A model generated the notes under the pieces. That model had not been told where the DNA came from. It ran no database searches and was given only the letters and a program-made list of their open reading frames with translations. From contig NZ_PYAS01000002.1 in NCBI RefSeq assembly GCF_003014695.1, positions 434,001 to 498,000 of the forward strand: a stretch of 64,000 nucleotides of DNA, in the 5' to 3' direction. A program made the translations under genes and the position numbers. Shown piece after piece: positions 45,007-52,418 of the stretch. The stretch's first letter is position 1, and each line of letters starts with the position of its first letter. This DNA is from Dyadobacter jiangsuensis. Its GTDB lineage: Bacteria; Bacteroidota; Bacteroidia; Cytophagales; Spirosomataceae.

Positions 45007-45064
45007 GGACCTAAAAAACAAAGACTGCAATCAGGTAGTTCTTGGAAGCTACATGATTGCAGTC
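45007..45064 (-). terminator. Terminator after the epimerase gene
   Basis: Arms 45023-45038 and 45049-45064 pair over 16 bases with one mismatch (GACTGCAATCA with TGATTGCAGTC). Read on the minus strand the stem is followed by TTTGTTTTTT. It therefore ends transcription of the epimerase gene, with the palindrome element lying between. Confidence 0.8.
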
Positions 45065-45083
45065 AGTATTGCATTATTATTTC

Positions 45084-45241
45084 TGTTGTTGCATCCCTGA
45101 CGGGATTTGGCGTCGTCGTTGAGGCTAGGTGGCTACCAATATCACATCGCTACGCGATTTGATATGCCGCTAGGCATATAACATTGGTAGCGAAGTAGTC
45201 TGAGAACTTGGTTCCCAAATGCCGTCAGGCATGTAACAACA
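45084..45241. repeat. Nested palindromic intergenic element
   Basis: The 158-base element has outer arms around TGTTGTTGCAT and its complement, with inner arms GCTACCAAT (45132-45140) and ATTGGTAGC (45183-45191). Four tiny hairpins with 3- or 4-base loops lie on it: CCCTGACGGG, TCGCTACGCGA, TATGCCGCTAGGCATA and ATGCCGTCAGGCAT. It encodes no protein. I believe similar elements are dispersed in Cytophagales genomes, but that needs a search. Confidence 0.75.
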
Positions 45242-45260
45242 ATGCATCGCAACTAGCTTG

Positions 45261-46322
45261 TCATTTCAAAATAGGCGCCAGATCGGCCTCATTTTCGCCC
45301 AGCCAGGCGGTGATCTCCTCAACAATCTGACGAATACCAATCTTAGGTTCCCAGCCCGTCAACGCAGTGACTTTGGTGTTATCGGTCACATAAAGACGAA
45401 TATCTGCTGTCCGGTTTTCGGGAACGACTTTAATTGGAATCGTTTTGCCGGTCACTTCCTGGCAGATTTTCGTCAGTTCCTGCAATGAAGCGCTGCTTTG
45501 CAAGCCGCCGCCGGCATTGAGGATTTCGCCATTCACTTTATCCAGGTTGTGCAGCTGCCAGTCGATCAGGTTGTACAGGTCGGCCACGTGCAGCATATCG
45601 CGGATTTGCTTACCCGTGCCGCCGTAACCGAAGTAACCGAGCTGCTGTTCGAAATAATGCTTCGCGATCCAGAGCACCATCACACCCTGGTCTACCTTGC
45701 CCATTTGCCATGGACCAGTGATTACGCCGCAGCGGTTGATTACCGTTTTCAGATTATAAAACTCATTGTATTCCTGAATGATCAGCTCGGAAGCCAATTT
45801 GGTCGTTCCGTATAAAGAGCGTGCCCCGTTCAGCGGGAAATCCTCGCCGATACCTTTGGAAGAAACGCCCGGTACAGGTTGCTCGTCGGACAATGCGAAA
45901 CGGGTTTCCTCTTCCACGAAATTCAATGTCTCGATCGTCTTGATCGGATACACACGGCTGGTCGAAAGGAAAATGAACCCGGCTTTGTGTTTCAATGCAT
46001 AGTTGAGGCAGTTGACAGTTCCGACGAGGTTGGTATTGATGAGGTAATCCGGCGTGCCGTCCAATCCGGCCAGTACCGACGGCTCTGCAGAAGCTTCGAT
46101 TACGGTGTCGACCGCCGGAATAGCGTCGAAATCCTCTTTGTTGCGGATGTCGCCGTGAACGAATTCTACGCCCGCCTTTTTGAGGCGGGAAATATTCAGT
46201 TCAGACCCTCTTCTTTTGAGGTTATCGAGCGCGTAAACCTGATATTCAGGGTAATTTGTTTTCAAGGCTATGGCCAGCGAAGAGCCAACAAAACCGGCCC
46301 CACCGGTGATCAGAATTTTCAT
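45261..46322 (-). CDS. NAD-dependent sugar-nucleotide epimerase/dehydratase
   Basis: This extended short-chain dehydrogenase probably acts on a nucleotide sugar for a surface polysaccharide. The start at 46322 gives 353 residues beginning with the Rossmann motif MKILITGGAGFVGSSLA. The nucleotide site continues with LDNLKRRGSELN and HGDIRNKEDFD. The active site has Ser in LSTSRVYP and the YGTTK (YxxxK) pair. The early part looks like CDP-paratose 2-epimerase proteins, but the exact substrate cannot be settled. It is a single-gene unit. Confidence 0.9.
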   Translation of the reverse strand: MKILITGGAGFVGSSLAIALKTNYPEYQVYALDNLKRRGSELNISRLKKAGVEFVHGDIRNKEDFDAIPAVDTVIEASAEPSVLAGLDGTPDYLINTNLVGTVNCLNYALKHKAGFIFLSTSRVYPIKTIETLNFVEEETRFALSDEQPVPGVSSKGIGEDFPLNGARSLYGTTKLASELIIQEYNEFYNLKTVINRCGVITGPWQMGKVDQGVMVLWIAKHYFEQQLGYFGYGGTGKQIRDMLHVADLYNLIDWQLHNLDKVNGEILNAGGGLQSSASLQELTKICQEVTGKTIPIKVVPENRTADIRLYVTDNTKVTALTGWEPKIGIRQIVEEITAWLGENEADLAPILK

Positions 46323-46358
46323 AGAAGGTAAGTGGAATGTGTGGTACTTATAAAAGGT

Positions 46359-46366
46359 CAAAGTTA
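46359..46366 (-). promoter_or_regulatory. Possible -7 promoter box of the epimerase gene
   Basis: On the minus strand this reads TAACTTTG, an exact fit to TAnnTTTG, 36 bases before the start codon. No convincing -33 TTTG stands at the expected distance, which lowers the confidence. Confidence 0.4.
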
Positions 46367-46551
46367 GGGGATTAAGGGGATGCATTAGATAAATAGCATT
46401 TGATTCTTTTGTGATTAGATTTAATTAATCGAATAAAATATTTAATTTACATTTGAAGTATGTAACTTATGTTCACTTCATAAAGTGCAAGCCCCGGCAC
46501 TGCAACATATCGATAGCCTTTGAACGTACTGCTTTAAAATCAACTGCGTAG

Positions 46552-47280
46552 ATGCGTATTTTTACCACTGCATTATTTCTGTGTGCCCTGTTTTCGGGGA
46601 AAACCTATGCCCAGGGGACGCTTGCCGAAGCTTCTTCTGCCCGGGAAGTTGCGGCCTACCCCGTATCCCTTTACAAGAATGCTACATCCATTTCCCAGAA
46701 TCTTTATAACGGGCGCCAGTACTATGTGTACGACGCAAGGATGGAAGAACATCAGTTTTACCAGCAGCGCCGCTGGCTCAATGGGATGGTGCTTTACGAC
46801 GGCCAGCAGTTCGATAGTATCCCGATGCTCTACGATATTTTCCACGATGAGCTGGTGATCCGGCATTTCAATGGCGACCATGTGCTGTTGCAGACCGTGA
46901 AGGTGGATTCATTTATCGTCGATAATCACCACTTTGCGCGGCTCGAAGCCGGGAAGGACATTAACCCGCAAATGCGAACCGGTTTTTACGACATCGTTTA
47001 CGGTGGCAAGTCGCGCACGCTCGTACGCAGGACCAAGTCGCGGCAGGAGAAAATCGTCGATAAAAGAGTGATCGCCTACTATCCCGAAAAGAACTTTTAT
47101 TATGTGTTCAAAGACGGCCGTTACCATTCGGTCCATACGAAGAAATCGACGCTCGAACTGTTCCCGGACCACAAGCGGGAGTTACGCAGGGTACTGCGGG
47201 AGAATAAAATCAAATTCCGTAAGAACCGTGAAATGGCCATTGTGAAGATGGTAGAAACCTACGATAACCTAGCCAGATGA
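46552..47280 (+). CDS. Exported protein of unknown function, first gene of a TonB-receptor operon
   Basis: The 242-residue protein has a signal peptide (MRIFTTALFLCALFSGKTYA). The mature part is beta-rich and aromatic (NGRQYYVYDARMEEHQFYQQ, then YPEKNFYYVFKDGRYHSV) with a basic helical end (RELRRVLRENKIKFRKNREM). I do not recognise a named family. Its ATGA stop overlaps the next start by 4 bases, so it is translationally coupled to the TonB-dependent receptor. Confidence 0.87.
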   Translation: MRIFTTALFLCALFSGKTYAQGTLAEASSAREVAAYPVSLYKNATSISQNLYNGRQYYVYDARMEEHQFYQQRRWLNGMVLYDGQQFDSIPMLYDIFHDELVIRHFNGDHVLLQTVKVDSFIVDNHHFARLEAGKDINPQMRTGFYDIVYGGKSRTLVRRTKSRQEKIVDKRVIAYYPEKNFYYVFKDGRYHSVHTKKSTLELFPDHKRELRRVLRENKIKFRKNREMAIVKMVETYDNLAR

Positions 47281-50048
47281 AAATATTTTTACCTCTAACC
47301 CTTATCTTCTGCTGCATTTTTACCACTCATTTTTCCTACGGCCAGAATGTGCCGGAGAAAAAGATCACGATGAAACTGGATTCGGCGCGGTTCGATCAGT
47401 TTGTGAAACAGGTGGAGGCGCAGACAGGCTATTACTTCTACTACGACGCAACCCGCTTCGATAGCCTCACCCTCGATTTGAATGTGAGCAATCTCTCGCT
47501 CCGGGAGGCCCTCGACCAGGTTTTCAAAGGCTCCGAATTCGAATATGCCATCGACGGGCAAAAGCGCATTTACATTACCCACGGACAGAAGATCATTACC
47601 CAGCTCACCCCCGGACTGTTTAACCCGGAACGCGCCGGCGAAAGCGATTCCATTGCTTATGCAGGCCCTGAGAGCGATATCAAGGAAAAACTGCTGTCGA
47701 CAGCCGAAAGTAAGGTCCACGAAATTGGGATTCGAAAGCACAGGATCACGCCTGGTAATTCGACAATCACCGGGTATGTCAGGAATGCGGTGACGGGCGA
47801 GCCGGTGATCGGTGCGGCGGTGTTTATCACCTCGCCTTCGATTGGTGTCACTACGGACGCGCTCGGACAATACGCGCTCACTATCCCGCGCGGGAAGCAG
47901 ATTGTGCGGATCAAAAGCACGGGTATGCGCGAGACACAGCGGCAGGTAGTGCTGTACTCCGATGGTAAACTCGATATTGAAATGCGTGAGAGTGTGATCG
48001 CGTTGAAAGAGGTGTCGGTGAAGGCCGGTATGGACAAGAATGTAGTGGGTACACAAATGGGTACCGTGAAATTGACCATCAAGAACCTGAAACAAGTTCC
48101 TACGGTATTCGGTGAAACGGATTTGTTGCGGACGGTACTTACATTGCCGGGGATCAAGTCGGTAGGGGAGAACAGCACCGGTCTGAACGTTCGCGGGGGC
48201 TCGGTGGACCAGAACCTGATCCAATACGACGACGCGGTGATTTACAATCCATCCCACCTTTTCGGGTTTTTCTCGGCATTTAATCCGGATGTTTTGAAGG
48301 AGGTGGAGCTATACAAAAGCACAATTCCTTCCCGATTTGGGGGAAGGCTGGCATCGGTGCTCGATATTGCCAGCCGCGATGGCAACAAGAAGAAATTCGT
48401 GGCGTCGGGTGGGATCGGACTCGTTACCGGACGGGTTACGCTGGAAGGGCCGTTGGTGAAAGACAAAGCGTCGTTCATTCTCGGCGGTCGCTCTACGTAT
48501 TCCAACTGGGTGATCAGGGCATTGGACAATGAAACCTATAACAGGAGTTCGGCCAATTTCTATGACGTGAACCTGCATTTCAATTATGAAATCAATGAAA
48601 AGAACAGCGTTTCGTTGACCGGTTACACCAGCAATGACAAGTTCCGGCTCTACGGCGATACATTGTACTCCTACCGGAATCAGCTGGGCTCCATTAAATG
48701 GAAGCACACTTTCAATTCGCGTCTATACGGTGTGCTCACGGCTTCGCACAGCAAGTACCAGTACGCGATGGAAGCGGAAGGCCTTCCACTCAACTCTTTC
48801 GACCTGAAATTCGATATTAACCAATCCAACTTCAAGGCGGATTTCAGCTATGCGCTCAATCCGAAGCATACACTTGAATTCGGAGGGAGCACCATTTACT
48901 ACAAACTGCACCCGGGGTCATTCAAACCGCGCGGCACCGAATCGCTCATTGTGCCCGACGAGCTGGAAGCCGAGCAGGCTACGGAAAGTGCACTGTATCT
49001 GGAAGACAAATGGGAGGTCAGTCCCAGATTATCGATTTCCGGTGGTCTGCGGTGGTCGTTCTTCCAGTACCTGGGCCCCAAGTCGGTCAACACCTATTTG
49101 CCCGGTTTCCCGATCGACTACATTTATCAGGAAGGTGTGCAGGAATACAAATCGGGCAAGAAAATCAAGTCGTATGGCGGCCCCGAGTACCGGGCTTCGG
49201 TGCGGTACAGCATCCTGGATAACCTGTCGCTTAAAGCCAGCTACAATACGCTGCGGCAGTATATCCATTTGCTGACAAACACCATGACGGTTTCCCCGAC
49301 CGACATCTGGAAACTGAGCGATCCGTATATCAAACCGCAGATCGGCGATCAGCTTTCGATTGGGTTGTACCGGAATTTCAGAGGTAACAAAATCGAGGTT
49401 TCACTGGAAGGTTATTATAAGAACATCCGCAACTTCCTCGATTACAAAGGCGGCGATTCGCTTTTCATGAACCACAACATCGAAGCGGCGGTGATCAATA
49501 CCAAAGCGAAAGCATATGGTGTTGAATTCATGATCAAGAAAATGACCGGGAAGCTGAATGGCTGGGTCGGCTACACGTATGCGCGGACGCTCCTGCGTGC
49601 GGTAGACCGTGACTCGCCCGATGCACCAAACAACGGTAATTTCTACCCGAGCAACTACGATAAGCCGCACGATTTTACCCTGATCTCGAACTACCGCTTC
49701 TCGCACCGTTTCAGCTTGTCGTTCAACTTTACTTACAGCACCGGCCGGCCGTACACGCCGCCGATCGGCAAGTATATTATTGAAGGTTCGCAACGGGTAT
49801 ATTATGCCGACCGCAACCAGTTCCGCATTCCTGACTATTACAGGATGGATTTAGCCATGAATATCGAGGGTAATCACCGGATCAAAAAGCTGGCGCACAG
49901 CTCCTGGACGCTCGCGGTGTACAACGTACTGGGCAGGAAAAACCCGACCTCGGTTTATTTCCAAACTGTCGCCGGAAGGGTGAATGGCTACCAGCTGTCG
50001 ATTTTCGGACAGCCGATCCCGACTGTTACCTACAATTTCAGATTCTAA
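47277..50048 (+). CDS. TonB-dependent receptor with STN and carboxypeptidase-like domains
   Basis: The 923-residue outer-membrane receptor has, in order, a signal peptide (about residues 1-22) and an STN domain (about 29-101, KKITMKLDSARFDQFVKQVE, then SLREALDQVFKGSEFEYAI). A variable linker leads to a carboxypeptidase-regulatory-like domain (about 163-245, ITGYVRNAVTGEPVIGAAVF), then a plug (about 255-370, LNVRGGSVDQNLIQYDDAVI) and a barrel ending in Phe. STN domains often pass a signal to an anti-sigma factor, yet no sigma/anti-sigma gene is nearby. Its downstream DUF4249 lipoproteins are usual partners of such receptors. Confidence 0.94.
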   Translation: MKIFLPLTLIFCCIFTTHFSYGQNVPEKKITMKLDSARFDQFVKQVEAQTGYYFYYDATRFDSLTLDLNVSNLSLREALDQVFKGSEFEYAIDGQKRIYITHGQKIITQLTPGLFNPERAGESDSIAYAGPESDIKEKLLSTAESKVHEIGIRKHRITPGNSTITGYVRNAVTGEPVIGAAVFITSPSIGVTTDALGQYALTIPRGKQIVRIKSTGMRETQRQVVLYSDGKLDIEMRESVIALKEVSVKAGMDKNVVGTQMGTVKLTIKNLKQVPTVFGETDLLRTVLTLPGIKSVGENSTGLNVRGGSVDQNLIQYDDAVIYNPSHLFGFFSAFNPDVLKEVELYKSTIPSRFGGRLASVLDIASRDGNKKKFVASGGIGLVTGRVTLEGPLVKDKASFILGGRSTYSNWVIRALDNETYNRSSANFYDVNLHFNYEINEKNSVSLTGYTSNDKFRLYGDTLYSYRNQLGSIKWKHTFNSRLYGVLTASHSKYQYAMEAEGLPLNSFDLKFDINQSNFKADFSYALNPKHTLEFGGSTIYYKLHPGSFKPRGTESLIVPDELEAEQATESALYLEDKWEVSPRLSISGGLRWSFFQYLGPKSVNTYLPGFPIDYIYQEGVQEYKSGKKIKSYGGPEYRASVRYSILDNLSLKASYNTLRQYIHLLTNTMTVSPTDIWKLSDPYIKPQIGDQLSIGLYRNFRGNKIEVSLEGYYKNIRNFLDYKGGDSLFMNHNIEAAVINTKAKAYGVEFMIKKMTGKLNGWVGYTYARTLLRAVDRDSPDAPNNGNFYPSNYDKPHDFTLISNYRFSHRFSLSFNFTYSTGRPYTPPIGKYIIEGSQRVYYADRNQFRIPDYYRMDLAMNIEGNHRIKKLAHSSWTLAVYNVLGRKNPTSVYFQTVAGRVNGYQLSIFGQPIPTVTYNFRF

Positions 50049-50063
50049 AACGGGCAGCAGGCT

Positions 50064-51194
50064 ATGAGATATTGGTTTTTAAAAATAGGCTTTTTTGTAT
50101 TGCTGCTGATCGTCGACAGCTGTGTGGAACCGTTTTCGCCACCCGAAGTTAACTCCGATGAGAACTACCTGGTGATCGACGGCTTTCTGAACGTGAACGG
50201 TACCGATTCGACGCGGATCGAGCTGCGTCGAACGCAGAATGTCAATGCAACGGCATCTCCAACGATCGAAAGAGGCGCCCAACTGACTGTGGAGGAAGAA
50301 AACGGCGAAACGCTGCCTATGAAAGAGACCGGTACAGGTGTGTACACCTTGCCGCCGCGGCAGTACAATCGGTCGGGTAAATACAGGCTGCGGATCAAGA
50401 CGAAAGACAATCAGGAGTATCTGTCCGACTTCGTAGGGGTGAATATTACCCCGGTAATCGATAGCGTAACCTATAAAGTAGACCCGGTGCTGAATGCCGC
50501 GATATTCTACGTGAACACGCACGATGCACAGAACAAGACGCAGTTTTACCGCTGGAAATTTGATGAGACCTGGGAATATGAGGCTACCTATTATTCCGCT
50601 TTGATCGTCAGAAACGATTCCGTGGTCTTACGGCCCGATAATATCAATAAATGCTGGGGGAAATTGAAATCGGGAAGCATTTTGCTGGGCAGTACTGTAA
50701 AGCTGAGCAGCGACGTGATCAAGGACCTGCCGCTGAACCGGGTACCGATTCCTACCAACAAGCTGTACATCAAATACAGTATTCTGGTGAAGCAATACGG
50801 CCTTTCGCGCGATGCATTTGAATATTGGACGGCTTTGTCCAAAACAACACAAGGTACCGGCAGTCTTTTCGACGTATTGCCGTCGCAGGTGACGGGTAAC
50901 ATCCGCCATACTTCGAATTCGCGTTTGCTGGCATTTGGCTATTTCAGCGCGGCTACGGAAGAAACCCGCCGGCTCACCGTCACGCCCAGGCTGGGTATGT
51001 TCCCGCGTTGCACCGAACCCGATACGATCCCGATCCGGTGTTCGTCGCGGGATGCCGATGAATGTGCCACAAATACAGCCAAGCTGCTGCTCACCTATTG
51101 GGGGCCGCGTTCCGACTCCGTTTTGGTAGCGCCCCATTCGTGCACCGATTGCCGCCTGCAAGGTGGTACTACTGAAAGACCCTCGTATTGGTAA
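50064..51194 (+). CDS. DUF4249 lipoprotein, first copy
   Basis: The 376-residue protein has a lipoprotein signal ending IVDSC (Cys20), followed by VEPFSPPEV and the beta-rich N-terminal domain of the family (YLVIDGFLNVNGTDSTRIEL). Four cysteines near the C-terminus (RCTEPDTIPIRCSSRDADEC, then CTDCRLQGG) may form disulfides. DUF4249 genes usually lie beside TonB-dependent receptors, and the protein is probably a surface lipoprotein capping the receptor; that role is inferred. It follows the receptor by 15 bases. Confidence 0.92.
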   Translation: MRYWFLKIGFFVLLLIVDSCVEPFSPPEVNSDENYLVIDGFLNVNGTDSTRIELRRTQNVNATASPTIERGAQLTVEEENGETLPMKETGTGVYTLPPRQYNRSGKYRLRIKTKDNQEYLSDFVGVNITPVIDSVTYKVDPVLNAAIFYVNTHDAQNKTQFYRWKFDETWEYEATYYSALIVRNDSVVLRPDNINKCWGKLKSGSILLGSTVKLSSDVIKDLPLNRVPIPTNKLYIKYSILVKQYGLSRDAFEYWTALSKTTQGTGSLFDVLPSQVTGNIRHTSNSRLLAFGYFSAATEETRRLTVTPRLGMFPRCTEPDTIPIRCSSRDADECATNTAKLLLTYWGPRSDSVLVAPHSCTDCRLQGGTTERPSYW

Positions 51195-52393
51195 TGATTT
51201 TACAAGGAATGACTGTGAAAGGAATAGCGTTCATCAAAAAACTGAAAGAGGCCAGCGGGGCCGGGAAGTGGCGTTCGGGACAATGGGTGTCGTGGGGAAT
51301 GCTGGCGGCCGCCGGCTTGGTGATCAACAGCTGCATTGAGCCGTTTTCGCCGCCGGAAGTGACCAACCCCGATACTTACCTGGTGGTAGATGGTTTTCTG
51401 AATGTCAGCGGCGATACCAGCAGGATCGTTTTGAGCCATACACAGGCTGTAAATGACGATAATGTATTTGAAACGGAATCCGGAGCAACGATTATGGCAG
51501 ATGCGGAAAATGGGGAAAGCTATGTGTTTCAGGATATGGGCAATGGTTCATATAAGCTGCCGCCGACAAATTTTAACCGCGATGTCAAATACCGGCTGAG
51601 AATCAAACGATTCAACGGCAGAGAATACGAATCCGATTACGTGGTTGTAAGCAAAACACCGCCGATTGACAGCGTCACCTATCGCGTTGACCCCAGGAGG
51701 AATGCGATGGTGATCTATGTGAATACACATGACGCGAGCAACCAGACTCGGTTTTATCGCTGGAATTTTGAAGAAACTTATGAGTACCGGATGGCTTACT
51801 ATTCGAGCCTGACGCGCGACTACACGACAAAACAGATCATTCCGCGAAGTGATAATATCAACGTGTGCTGGCGGACATTGTCATCCAGGGACATCAAGCT
51901 CGGATCGACGATTAAGCTGAGCCAGGACATTATTCGCGATGTGCCCGTCAATATTGTAGACATTAATACAAATAAACTGTATTTCGGATACTCGATCCTG
52001 GTGAAACAATACGGACTTACGCGGGAGGCATTCGAATACTGGACCGACCTGGCCAAGACAACGCAGGGAACCGGCAGCCTTTTTGATCCGCAGCCATCGC
52101 AGGTAACAGGTAACATCCATTCGAAAGCCAATGCCAAGGAATTGGTATTCGGTTATTTCAGCGCGGCGCAGGAACAAAGGCAGCGGATTTTTATCCGGGA
52201 AGCATTAGGGGCATACCCGCGCTGCACGCCACCGGATACGCTCAATTTCGAGGATGCATTTAACGGCTCAGCGGTGCTGCTTTACTATTATATGGGTGAA
52301 CCCAAGAGCGGTTACCTCGGAACTTCGGAATCGTGTGCGGATTGCCGGTCGCAGGGTGGTACTACCACGAAGCCATCTTTTTGGTATCAATGA
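51194..52393 (+). CDS. DUF4249 lipoprotein, second copy
   Basis: This is a tandem paralog of the preceding gene with the same CxEPFSPPEV opening and CxDCRxQGGTT ending. The start at 51194 shares one base with the upstream stop (TAATG), giving 399 residues and a long basic N-terminus before the lipobox (VINSC, Cys47). A TTG two codons earlier and an ATG at 51209 are alternatives. The duplication suggests two related caps or partners for one receptor. It lies 25 bases before the MG2-like gene. Confidence 0.9.
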   Translation: MILQGMTVKGIAFIKKLKEASGAGKWRSGQWVSWGMLAAAGLVINSCIEPFSPPEVTNPDTYLVVDGFLNVSGDTSRIVLSHTQAVNDDNVFETESGATIMADAENGESYVFQDMGNGSYKLPPTNFNRDVKYRLRIKRFNGREYESDYVVVSKTPPIDSVTYRVDPRRNAMVIYVNTHDASNQTRFYRWNFEETYEYRMAYYSSLTRDYTTKQIIPRSDNINVCWRTLSSRDIKLGSTIKLSQDIIRDVPVNIVDINTNKLYFGYSILVKQYGLTREAFEYWTDLAKTTQGTGSLFDPQPSQVTGNIHSKANAKELVFGYFSAAQEQRQRIFIREALGAYPRCTPPDTLNFEDAFNGSAVLLYYYMGEPKSGYLGTSESCADCRSQGGTTTKPSFWYQ

Positions 52394-52418
52394 TTATTCT
52401 ATTGTCTGAAAATATACA

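Noticed and set aside
47295..48257. Open frame of 320 codons antisense to the STN receptor
   Set aside because: It is opposite the signal, STN and plug domains of a well-formed receptor and has no family signal of its own.
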